Source: Bifidobacterium sp. ESL0775 (GTDB lineage: Bacteria; Actinomycetota; Actinomycetes; Actinomycetales; Bifidobacteriaceae). Taken from it: DNA of 64,000 bases. The stretch is taken from the NCBI RefSeq assembly GCF_029395475.1, contig NZ_CP113917.1, positions 2,191,025 through 2,255,024 on the forward strand. The letters are read 5' to 3'. The translations under genes and the position numbers were made by a program. How positions within the stretch are numbered: position 1 is the stretch's first letter; every line of letters begins with the position of its first letter. This document shows, piece by piece, positions 52,255 through 64,000 of the stretch. The notes under the pieces are model-generated. The model had not been told where the DNA came from and ran no database searches. It worked only from the letters and a program-made list of their open reading frames with translations.

Positions 52255-54231
52255 CTATGCCGCGGTTCCAGCACAATGAGCCGATTCCGCAGCCTTCACC
52301 ACCTTTTCATGATGCCTGCGGATACCAAAAACAACGAACAATCCGATAATCACCACAGCCGCGATGACCTGCGCGACGATGGTTTCGGTATACGGATACA
52401 GTCCCAGCCATTCATTGGTCGGCATGCTCGCCAGATAGGTTCCGCCAATCGCATCGCCTTCGATGAGCGAGTGCACGCCGCCACCGGCAAACGTGACAGC
52501 TAAAACCGCGAGCAATGCCGAGGTGATAAGGAAGAACGGATGAAGCGGGATATGCACGGAAGTGAAGCGGATCAGCACAAAGACAAGGACCAGCACAACC
52601 GCAGCCGCCAACCCACCTATCCACATGCCCCTCGAATCTTTCGTCATCGAGTAAACGCTCTGATAGAACATCACCGTCTCGGCACCCTCGCGGAACACAG
52701 CCAGGAAACTCAACATGGCAAGGGAGACAACACCTGCAAACGTCAGCGAATCCGCTGCGGTCACGCCCGAAACGGCCTTTTTCGTCTTGTTGCCGATATA
52801 GCTTTGCCACGCTTCGACATCGGATTTCGAGAGCATCCAGTCGCTGGTGTAGATGAGCATGCACATCGCGATCAACGCGACCACGCCCTCCATGATCTCC
52901 TGCTGTGGCCCGTTGCCATTGAAGAAGACCGCGAAGAGCACCGCCATCAGCCCCGAGCCGATCAGCCCGACGACCACGCCGAGATAAATCCAACGCACGA
53001 GTTTCTTGTTGTCGCTTTTGAGCATGTAGGCGATGATGGCCGCGACCACGAGCAACGCCTCAAGCCCCTCGCGCACCAGAATCAGGAACGATTGGCCGAT
53101 GGAGCTTGTGGCGAATTTCGTGGCGCCATTGACCTGGTCCTCGGCTCCGCCATCGAGTTTTTTGGCGTCGACGTTGAGGTTGGCCTTGAGCTCGTCTGCC
53201 TGTTTCTTGATGCCGGCGGGCGCATCCCCGCGCACCATGGCCTTGCGCAGCTCCTTGAAACAGCTTTCCATATACGAGACACGCGAACCGGAAATCGCGT
53301 TCATCACGTTCTTCTCGAAGCCCAGCTTTTCGTAGTACTGGTAATAGGCCTCATTGACCTTGTCGGCGCCTTTTTCACCGTCACCGGCTTTCGCCGCGGC
53401 GACGCCCTGATCGATGACCTTACCCATTTGCCCGGCGACCTCAAGCCAGGTGCGGTTCCCCTTGCCGTAGAACTTGGTCTTCTTGTTCTTCTGCAGCACC
53501 TTGCGCTGCTCCTTGACCGTCTTCTCAATCTGGGCTGCGTACGCCTTGGGCTTGGCGAGATTCGGGCTGGCATCGAGCTGCGTTGCAGCGCTGTCAAGTT
53601 CGTTGGAAAGCGCGGCAACCTGAGAGTTCAGATCAGCACCATGCCCATCGCTATACGTCAGTTGCTGCACGGACTGGAACTGGTTCATCTCGCTCTGCTG
53701 ACGGTCGGCGCCAAGAGTTTCCTGCACAGCCCTGCTGAAATTGGAAGCCGTGTACCTGGCCGAAACCGCGCTCATCTGCGAGGCGGCCGTGGCCCTGTCC
53801 CCCGAAGCATAGGTGCCGTTGACCTGCGCAAGCCCGCTACCCAAATCCTTGGCCACCCCGGTCCAGGTGTCATCTTCCGCTGTAACGGTATCCGCCGAAG
53901 CCCGTACCGAATAACCTTGATTTACCTCATTCATGCCGGCCTGGACACCATTAGTTTTTGCTGCCGGGCCATAAGATAGCGTTTGCACACCAGGCAGTAC
54001 TCCATCATTAACATACGCACGCCCGTCAGTTATTTGCCCGCTTTGCGATAGTTGATTCGTCTTAGACTGATTGACTGATTCATACGAAACGTTTTCGTTT
54101 ACTACGTCCGAAGATTCTTGGTTCGCTGCGATTGCAGGACCCTGCGGCACCAGCAACGACGCGATCATCGCCACTACCGCCAACAGTGGCAACAATGCCA
54201 CAAGTTTGGTCAGCCTCGTCTTCGCACGCAT
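52255..54231 (-). CDS. FTR1-family iron permease with N-terminal helical domain
   Basis: 658 residues. A signal peptide and roughly 350-residue soluble domain precede the seven-helix FTR1 permease. The iron-binding R-E-x-x-E motifs are REGLE (about 387) and REGAE (about 514). The N-terminal domain is helical with Gln/Asn/Ser-rich stretches and is longer than in many FTR1 proteins. First gene of the iron cluster, followed by a small hairpin (GAACGG-TGAAG-CCGTTC) and P19. A start at 54231 gives a good signal peptide (LLPLLAVVAMIASLLVPQG). Confidence 0.92.
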   Translation of the reverse strand: MRAKTRLTKLVALLPLLAVVAMIASLLVPQGPAIAANQESSDVVNENVSYESVNQSKTNQLSQSGQITDGRAYVNDGVLPGVQTLSYGPAAKTNGVQAGMNEVNQGYSVRASADTVTAEDDTWTGVAKDLGSGLAQVNGTYASGDRATAASQMSAVSARYTASNFSRAVQETLGADRQQSEMNQFQSVQQLTYSDGHGADLNSQVAALSNELDSAATQLDASPNLAKPKAYAAQIEKTVKEQRKVLQKNKKTKFYGKGNRTWLEVAGQMGKVIDQGVAAAKAGDGEKGADKVNEAYYQYYEKLGFEKNVMNAISGSRVSYMESCFKELRKAMVRGDAPAGIKKQADELKANLNVDAKKLDGGAEDQVNGATKFATSSIGQSFLILVREGLEALLVVAAIIAYMLKSDNKKLVRWIYLGVVVGLIGSGLMAVLFAVFFNGNGPQQEIMEGVVALIAMCMLIYTSDWMLSKSDVEAWQSYIGNKTKKAVSGVTAADSLTFAGVVSLAMLSFLAVFREGAETVMFYQSVYSMTKDSRGMWIGGLAAAVVLVLVFVLIRFTSVHIPLHPFFLITSALLAVLAVTFAGGGVHSLIEGDAIGGTYLASMPTNEWLGLYPYTETIVAQVIAAVVIIGLFVVFGIRRHHEKVVKAAESAHCAGTAA

Positions 54232-54738
54232 TGGCGCTCCGCTTCACTCTATTCCGCGACAGTCTTGTGCCGTGGTGTCTTAAAACAGGGTAAAGGAAAA
54301 CAACAAAGAAAAAAAGACTTGTTTTTTAAATTTTTTTATGGTATAAACTTCAGAATTTCAACCTTTTGCAATATTTTATCCAATTTATAATCTCAATTCA
54401 TGTGTCAGCACGAATGAAAATATCGCTACCAATAGGCTAAAATTCAGTCTCCGTTTTGCGTATTTTTTAATTTCCCGGAAACGTCGATTCACTTTCTTAC
54501 AGGAACCAGAATTTAACCTTTTGCAGAGTCGAAAGCCACACCTGCTTCCAGCTCCTTTCCAATCAAAACATGACATTCTTATATGCCCTGCACTTAGAGC
54601 CCTGTTAAATCAAAAATATAACGGTTAGATTTATGGAAGGGCCAGATTGCCACGATAGCAAACGCGATATTTTATTTAGCTGACGCTTAAATTAAGATTT
54701 GAGTTACCTTCCAATGCTGACAGTGATGGGAGATGACG
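54232..54738. other. AT-rich intergenic region
   Basis: 507 bp, AT-rich, upstream of both the FTR1 gene and the esterase gene, so it probably holds divergent promoters. I looked for a DtxR/IdeR-type palindrome and saw none that is convincing. Confidence 0.5.
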
Positions 54739-55734
54739 ATGACACATATCAGCGACGAGATGATCGATCCCGAACTGCGAAGCACAGGGAGGGTAATTCG
54801 GCGAATTTTGCCATACTTCACTCCTTCATCTATCCGTTGGGCGAATCGAGCAACGCGTCTGCTGAATGGCGTCAACTACACCCATTTACATTATGGACAG
54901 CGGTATTTGCGTAGACCCGACGGCACCAATCTTCGTATCTGTATCTACCGGCCAAAGACAGACTCTGCACACAAAGCTGCCAATGCAGATTCATCTTCTG
55001 CTCCAACTCCCGGTATCCTTTGGATACATGGAGGTGGATTCGCCCTCGAGTCCCCTGAACTTGAAGCCTTTTATTTTGAAAAAATAGTGGACGCCACTAA
55101 TGCCGTTCTCGTGGCTCCCGATTACCGCAAATCCACCGAAGCACCGTATCCTGCGGCTCTTGAGGATTGCTATTGGACACTGCTATGGCTGAAAGACCAC
55201 GCCGAGCAGCTGGGTGTACGCCCAGACCAGTTGATTGTCGCAGGGGCCAGCGCAGGCGGCAATCTTACGGCTGCGGTCAGTCTCTTGGCACGGGACCGGA
55301 AAGACGTGAATATCGCGTTCCAGGTGCCGATCTGCCCAATGCTGGACGACCGGGAAACTCCGAGCTCAAGCGACAACGATGCTCCTGTCTGGAACACCGC
55401 TTCAAACCGCTTATGCTGGAATATGTATCTAGGAAATCGAAGAGTCACTGGCAACGTACCAGCGTATGCTGCCCCTGCCAGGGCTCGAGATTTAAACGGG
55501 CTTCCTCCGACATTGAGCTATGTGGGCGATATCGAATCATTCCACGATGAAACGGTCACCTATATGAATCGCCTCTCCGCAGCCGGCGTTGAGACGAGAT
55601 TCCGCGTCTTCCCCGGCGCTTTCCATGTCTTCGACGCGTTGGTGCCCCATGCCCAGGTCTCAAAAGATGCCACGAGTTTTCTATTGGATGGCTTCCGGTA
55701 CGGGATCGGGCACTACTTTGCTGCTCAGCATTGA
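54739..55734 (+). CDS. Alpha/beta hydrolase, hormone-sensitive-lipase type
   Basis: 331 residues from 54739 (GGGAGATGACG upstream; 54733 also possible). ILWIHGGGFALE is the HGGG oxyanion motif, GASAGGNL the nucleophile elbow, and the acid and His lie in the C-terminal third (GDIESFHDE, GAFHVFD). These place it in the HSL/acetyl-esterase family (Aes-like); it probably hydrolyses short acyl esters. Stands alone, ending just before the rRNA operon terminator. Confidence 0.88.
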   Translation: MTHISDEMIDPELRSTGRVIRRILPYFTPSSIRWANRATRLLNGVNYTHLHYGQRYLRRPDGTNLRICIYRPKTDSAHKAANADSSSAPTPGILWIHGGGFALESPELEAFYFEKIVDATNAVLVAPDYRKSTEAPYPAALEDCYWTLLWLKDHAEQLGVRPDQLIVAGASAGGNLTAAVSLLARDRKDVNIAFQVPICPMLDDRETPSSSDNDAPVWNTASNRLCWNMYLGNRRVTGNVPAYAAPARARDLNGLPPTLSYVGDIESFHDETVTYMNRLSAAGVETRFRVFPGAFHVFDALVPHAQVSKDATSFLLDGFRYGIGHYFAAQH

Positions 55735-55856
55735 GATTGCAGTTTTGAAAAGAATATAAGACTCAATACCGTCTTTCGTCATCATATTTCGAGGATGTCG
55801 TGCGTGTGTCCCGGGTGTGGGCGGTTGGTGTGGCCCGGGCGGGGCCGGGCATGCGA

Positions 55857-55894
55857 AAGGCCCCGCGGGAGCTGGTGCTCAACCGCGGGGCCTT
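55857..55894 (-). terminator. rRNA operon terminator
   Basis: AAGGCCCCGCGG and CCGCGGGGCCTT form a perfect 12-bp stem with a 14-nt loop; TTTCGC follows on the minus strand. It lies 13 bp past the 5S gene. Confidence 0.85.
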
Positions 55895-55905
55895 CGTTAC
55901 GTGTG

Positions 55906-56023
55906 GTGCGGCGGCGGGCTACTCTCCCACACCCTGTCGGGTGCAGTACCATCGCCGTGCCAGGCCTTAGCTTCCGGGTTCGGAATGGGACCGGGCGTCT
56001 CCCCTGGGCTATGGCCGCCGCAA
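55906..56023 (-). rRNA. rrf: 5S ribosomal RNA
   Basis: On the minus strand the sequence runs GCGGCGGCCATAGC, CCCGGTCCCATTCCGAACCCGG and ends AGTAGCCCGCCGC, the standard 5S core and closing stem. Ends are approximate to a few bases. Confidence 0.93.
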
Positions 56024-56169
56024 ATCTTATGTTGTGCGCAACCCGGGGGTTGCGGGATGTGGCGGCTCGGGAACCGGAAAGCGGACGCGTATCGGATGCA
56101 AATCGAGTTGTGCCATCCAAGCGCTAGTGCTGCCTGGAGTCAATCGCAGGGGATGCCCTCACGTCCCCA

Positions 56170-61200
<5,031 letters not shown>

Positions 61201-61770
61201 AACATGAAAGGCCGAGAAAATCGGCTCCATACAAAATAATTGACGGAACCATCCCATAAGGGGGGATGGTCCACACTAAAAACCCCGACACCCTTCAAAA
61301 CCCCTCGGCTACCCGGCAGAACCGGGCGGGCATCGGACTGGCAATCAAAAAAAGCTTTACATATAAAAAGTAGTACAGACACACTCTTGAGTTCTCAAAC
61401 CACCACCACACCAACAACTTCAACTAATCTCAGGGATTTGTTGTCGCCATCAGGCAGCAAGTAGATAACTTACACTAGGTTGCCCCCACACGCAAGTCCT
61501 GTTCGAATAACAACCCCAGATTCCTTGAAACAACGGCGTTTCAACGGCGTGTCGGAATTCATGATCGATCATCCCCAACAACCGTACATTCATTTATCGA
61601 GTTCTTGGAAAAATTATTTTATTGGTTTTCTCGCGTTGCCGCCGTTCCTGGCTATCGACACTAATCGTCAATGGACGGATACGGCGGCACTACTTCAATT
61701 CAAAATGATCGGAGAAGACAACATGCGAAATATTAAACCCTGGAGTTTGCTGTCTTCTCATAGGTTGTCA
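61201..61770. other. rRNA leader and promoter region
   Basis: 570 bp with no gene: the 16S leader (61201-61466), the promoter below, and an AT-rich stretch downstream of the SDR gene. Confidence 0.6.
61467..61495 (-). promoter_or_regulatory. Candidate rRNA promoter
   Basis: On the minus strand TTGCGT (61495-61490), a 17-bp spacer and TAAGTT (61472-61467) make a plausible sigma-70-type promoter about 265 bp upstream of the 16S gene. Confidence 0.5.
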
Positions 61771-62535
61771 TCAGAAAGTGATCCAACCGCCGTCGACCGG
61801 CATAATCGCGCCGTTGACATAATCAGCTTCATCGGAAACCAAGAACAACGCCGCTTGTGCAATGGATTCCGCAGAACCGATATCGGGCATCAATCCCATA
61901 CCGGTTTTCTGCCGTTCCATACCGAACTGGCTAACGCCCTTCATCGATTCGGTGATATTGGTTTTAATGCCACCTGGAGCGATGGCGTTGACGCGAATCC
62001 CTTCCTTCTCATACATGAACGCGGTGTTCTTGGTAAGTCCGACCACGGCATGTTTCGAGGCGGTGTATGCCGCACCGGCGCGCCCGCCGTTGGTGCCGCC
62101 GACCGAAGCGATGTTGAGGATCACGCCCTTCTTACGAGGCAGGAATTCATGAATCGCCTCACGCATGGAATACATGACGCTATCCACGTTGATCGCGAAA
62201 ACCCGCTTCCACATCTCGTCGGTGACCTCGCCCACGGGGCTCATGTCGTCCATGACGCCTGCGTTGTTGACGACGATGTCGAAATGACCATATTCGGCCC
62301 GTGCGGCCTCGAACATAGCCTTGATGTCGTCCTCTTTGGAGACATCGGCGATGACTGTAATCATCTTGCCGCCGGCTTGTGCGACCTCCTTCTTCACCGA
62401 TTCAAGACGGTCCGCGTTGATGTCAGTGCCTACGATGCTTGCGCCTTCCTCGGCGAACACGCGCGCCATCTGCGCGCCCATGCCGGATCCTGCGCCAGTA
62501 ATCACAGCCACTTTGCCTGCTAAACGTCCACTCAT
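61771..62535 (-). CDS. Short-chain dehydrogenase/reductase
   Basis: 254 residues from 62535 (AAGGGGAAATCT upstream). Classical SDR motifs: TGAGSGMG cofactor loop, NNAG, the catalytic Ser in NIASVGG and YTASK (Tyr and Lys), and a C-terminal VDGG. D in VGTDIN after strand two favours NAD(H). Substrate unknown; similar to 3-oxoacyl-ACP reductase and polyol dehydrogenases. Single gene upstream of the rRNA operon. Confidence 0.92.
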   Translation of the reverse strand: MSGRLAGKVAVITGAGSGMGAQMARVFAEEGASIVGTDINADRLESVKKEVAQAGGKMITVIADVSKEDDIKAMFEAARAEYGHFDIVVNNAGVMDDMSPVGEVTDEMWKRVFAINVDSVMYSMREAIHEFLPRKKGVILNIASVGGTNGGRAGAAYTASKHAVVGLTKNTAFMYEKEGIRVNAIAPGGIKTNITESMKGVSQFGMERQKTGMGLMPDIGSAESIAQAALFLVSDEADYVNGAIMPVDGGWITF

Positions 62536-62877
62536 AGATTTCCCCTTCTTTGAGAATCTTGCGGCCACTTGCCACGAGTAAAGCCATTATAACGAAATAA
62601 AATCAGAAGAAGCCTATCAGGAATAACGGCGTGAGAATAGCGTGATTGCGTTTCAACCGGATTAGCCGATAATGGACATTATGTTCCCTTAGGCTGGAAA
62701 TTTGCAATGAGTATGCCCTATCATCATTACGAAGCGGTACAAGATTTGCGCCAATGCACAAAGTCAGAAAACTAAATTCAACAAAGATAAATTGAAACAA
62801 AAGCTGAGCTAGATAGTTCGACGAAACGAATGAAATTTCGGCCTGGGCCCTTCTCGAACCAACCTTAACTCAGTTCC
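62536..62877. other. Intergenic region
   Basis: 342 bp, AT-rich, no gene recognised. It presumably holds the SDR promoter. Confidence 0.4.
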
Positions 62878-63142
62878 TTATTCGTAATGGCTCCACGCAG
62901 CATATATCGTTACGGTCTTCGTGTCATCATTGATGGTCATAGACCACCCGATGCTGGCTATTGATCCGGCGGGAATACAATCCCCGGCTAGCAGGCTGCA
63001 GTTTTTCAAATGATTGGGTCGGCTGATACGGGTCAGATTTCAGATCTGCCACTACCTGCATGAATGATTGCTGGAGATGTGAACGCTTGAGTTTTTTAAG
63101 ATCTGATTTGGCCGAGTTTTTGATGACAACGCGATAAGTCAC
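62878..63142 (-). pseudogene. YoeB/Txe-type toxin, frameshifted near the C-terminus
   Basis: GTG start at 63142 overlaps the antitoxin stop (GTGA). The frame MTYRVVIKNSAKSDLKKL to INSQHRVVYDHQ ends in TGA at 62927, about 18 codons short. One extra base near 62935 explains this: in the next frame the sequence continues INDDTKTVTIYAAWSHYE and stops at 62878. SHYE is the YoeB C-terminus with the catalytic His and Tyr, so the truncated product should lack ribonuclease activity. A sequencing error cannot be excluded. Confidence 0.8.
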
Positions 63143-63402
63143 AGCGTATCCCAATCAATATCATCGAAATCCGTGATTCCGCTATCGTCAGCACGGCGTT
63201 TTTCAGCTGTGGCGAGTGTGCCCGTGTTCTCCAGATACAAGGTTTCGATCATCGAATTCCAATCGGCACGATTGACGACTACGGCTTCCTCGTCCTTGTT
63301 GCCCCTTGCGGGAGAAATCACTACGGGTTTCCGCTGAACGTTGACATCCTTGAGAATCTGGTACAGGTTCTTCCTTGCTGCTGTCGGAGTATAAGTATCC
63401 AT
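63139..63402 (-). CDS. YefM/Phd-family antitoxin
   Basis: 87 residues. TPTAARKNLYQILKDVN, then RKPVVISP and EAVVVNRADWNSMIETLYL are the DNA-binding fold of the YefM/Phd family; the acidic C-terminus (ITDFDDIDWDTL) binds the toxin. Coupled to the frameshifted toxin by a 4-bp overlap. It is intact and may still autorepress. Confidence 0.88.
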   Translation of the reverse strand: MDTYTPTAARKNLYQILKDVNVQRKPVVISPARGNKDEEAVVVNRADWNSMIETLYLENTGTLATAEKRRADDSGITDFDDIDWDTL

Positions 63403-63555
63403 AATGTCCTACCTGCAATAAAGTCTTACCGTCATTAACGTACGTCATTCATGTACGCTCGATATTCAGTTTAGCATAATTGACACGGGATGGGGACGAT
63501 TGGGTTGATTGTGGACTGATTAAGCCCGCAGGCCGAGTATCCTTCCTACCGCATC

Positions 63556-63617
63556 GGGGTTGGTGCGCGGTTTCCTTGAGCACGCCTTTGAGACGGGTCT
63601 GGAGCCTCCCCGTGCCC
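63556..63617 (+). repeat. 62-bp direct repeat, copy 1
   Basis: GGGGTTGGTGCGCGGTTTCC through GGAGCCTCCCCGTGCCC. Partner at 63864-63926, differing by a few substitutions and a one-base insertion. Confidence 0.85.
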
Positions 63618-63863
63618 CCGTTGCATTGCTAGAGCAGATGATCAAAACGTCGAAAAAGAGGATTGTGTGGGATGCAAGGTCGAAGTTCCACAATCTTACA
63701 TAGTGTACCTTCGCACGCCAGCGAGTTGAAGACTACTGTCGGCAGTGGTGTTCGGGCGTAGGAAGGGACGGGGAGGCCGGCGATAAACTGGCCTCCCCGA
63801 AAAGATCCAAGCCCCGGGTATGGGAAGGACCCCGTAAGGGCTGTGTGGCCTGTCCGTGTGTCC

Positions 63864-63926
63864 GGGGTTGGTGCGCGGTTTCCTTGGATCACGCCATTGA
63901 GACGGGCCTGGAGCCTCCCCGTGCCC
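63864..63926 (+). repeat. 62-bp direct repeat, copy 2
   Basis: Same orientation as copy 1, 308 bp downstream. The 246 bp between the copies has no gene recognised. Confidence 0.85.
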
Positions 63927-64000
63927 AGAATTCCTGTTTGGTCGAGTTCGGATGCGTGATTGGGGACTTCCTCGCCGCTCGGCATTGAGATTAACAGCGT

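Larger units (their letters stand above)
63403..64000. other. Region with direct repeats at the window end
   Basis: No supported gene. It contains two copies of a 62-bp repeat. The minus frame 63629-63985 has no family-like sequence and no RBS was recognised. Confidence 0.5.

Noticed and set aside
52540..53979. 479-codon frame antisense to the FTR1 gene
   Set aside because: Shadow of a clear membrane protein.
54385..54576. 63-codon minus frame upstream of FTR1
   Set aside because: Arg/Lys-rich frame in AT-rich intergenic DNA with no recognisable start signal.
54232..54738. DtxR/IdeR iron box before FTR1
   Set aside because: AATAGGCTAAAATT shares a few bases but has no palindromic partner.

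Overview
The window comes from a high-GC Gram-positive chromosome, almost certainly Bifidobacterium or a close relative in the Bifidobacteriaceae. The reasons are the 16S 5' end (GGGTTCGATTCTGGCTCAGG), the actinobacterial dnaK-grpE-dnaJ-hspR order, a 16S-23S spacer with no tRNA, and sortase signals of the LPxTG and LAxTG types.

Layout. (1) 1-4.1 kb is the end of an integrated element: the C-terminus of a tyrosine integrase, a geminivirus/CRESS-like Rep (HUH endonuclease plus SF3 helicase) with an iteron-and-stem-loop origin just upstream, and small accessory genes. One of these, a ribbon-helix-helix gene, is nested inside another reading frame. (2) 4.2-5.5 kb is an AT-richer zeta-type toxin-antitoxin pair bounded by a short imperfect direct repeat. 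(3) 5.5-15.3 kb holds a HAD phosphatase and a complete sugar-use operon: ABC importer, ribulose-phosphate-epimerase-like enzyme, hexulose-6-phosphate synthase (HPS), 6-phospho-3-hexuloisomerase (PHI) and FGGY kinase, with a divergent SorC-type regulator. (4) 15.3-20.4 kb is the dnaK-grpE-dnaJ-hspR heat-shock operon with HAIR operators. (5) 20.6-22.1 kb is a membrane-anchored XRE regulator flanked by two copies of a 119-bp repeat.

(6) 22.6-26.0 kb is a large sortase-anchored DUF285-repeat surface protein whose signal peptide is out of frame with the body at a C7 tract, so it is probably phase-variable and OFF here. (7) 26.2-30.2 kb is a lipoprotein, adaptor, ABC ATPase and permease operon. (8) 30.4-33.2 kb is an MFS drug exporter with a divergent TetR regulator. 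(9) 33.4-36.9 kb is nrdHIE without an adjacent nrdF. (10) 37.2-45.6 kb holds a CmpB-type membrane protein, a second DUF285 surface protein (LARTG) and two YhgE/Pip membrane proteins. (11) 45.9-54.2 kb is an iron-uptake cluster: FTR1 permease, P19, DUF2318 protein, two FtsX permeases and an ATPase. Two 83-nt structured elements in opposite orientation lie between P19 and DUF2318; their helices differ in sequence but keep pairing.

(12) 54.7-55.7 kb is an HSL-type esterase. (13) 55.9-61.5 kb is a complete rRNA operon on the minus strand. (14) 61.8-64 kb is an SDR oxidoreductase, a YefM/YoeB-type pair with a frameshifted toxin, and a non-coding stretch with a 62-bp direct repeat.

The best candidates for something new are the CRESS-like integrative replicon with its origin, the covarying structured elements in the iron cluster, the phase-variable adhesin, and the HPS/PHI/kinase/ABC sugar locus. 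Starts were chosen from ribosome-binding sites read by eye. Function calls rest on motifs and recalled family knowledge; no searches were run.
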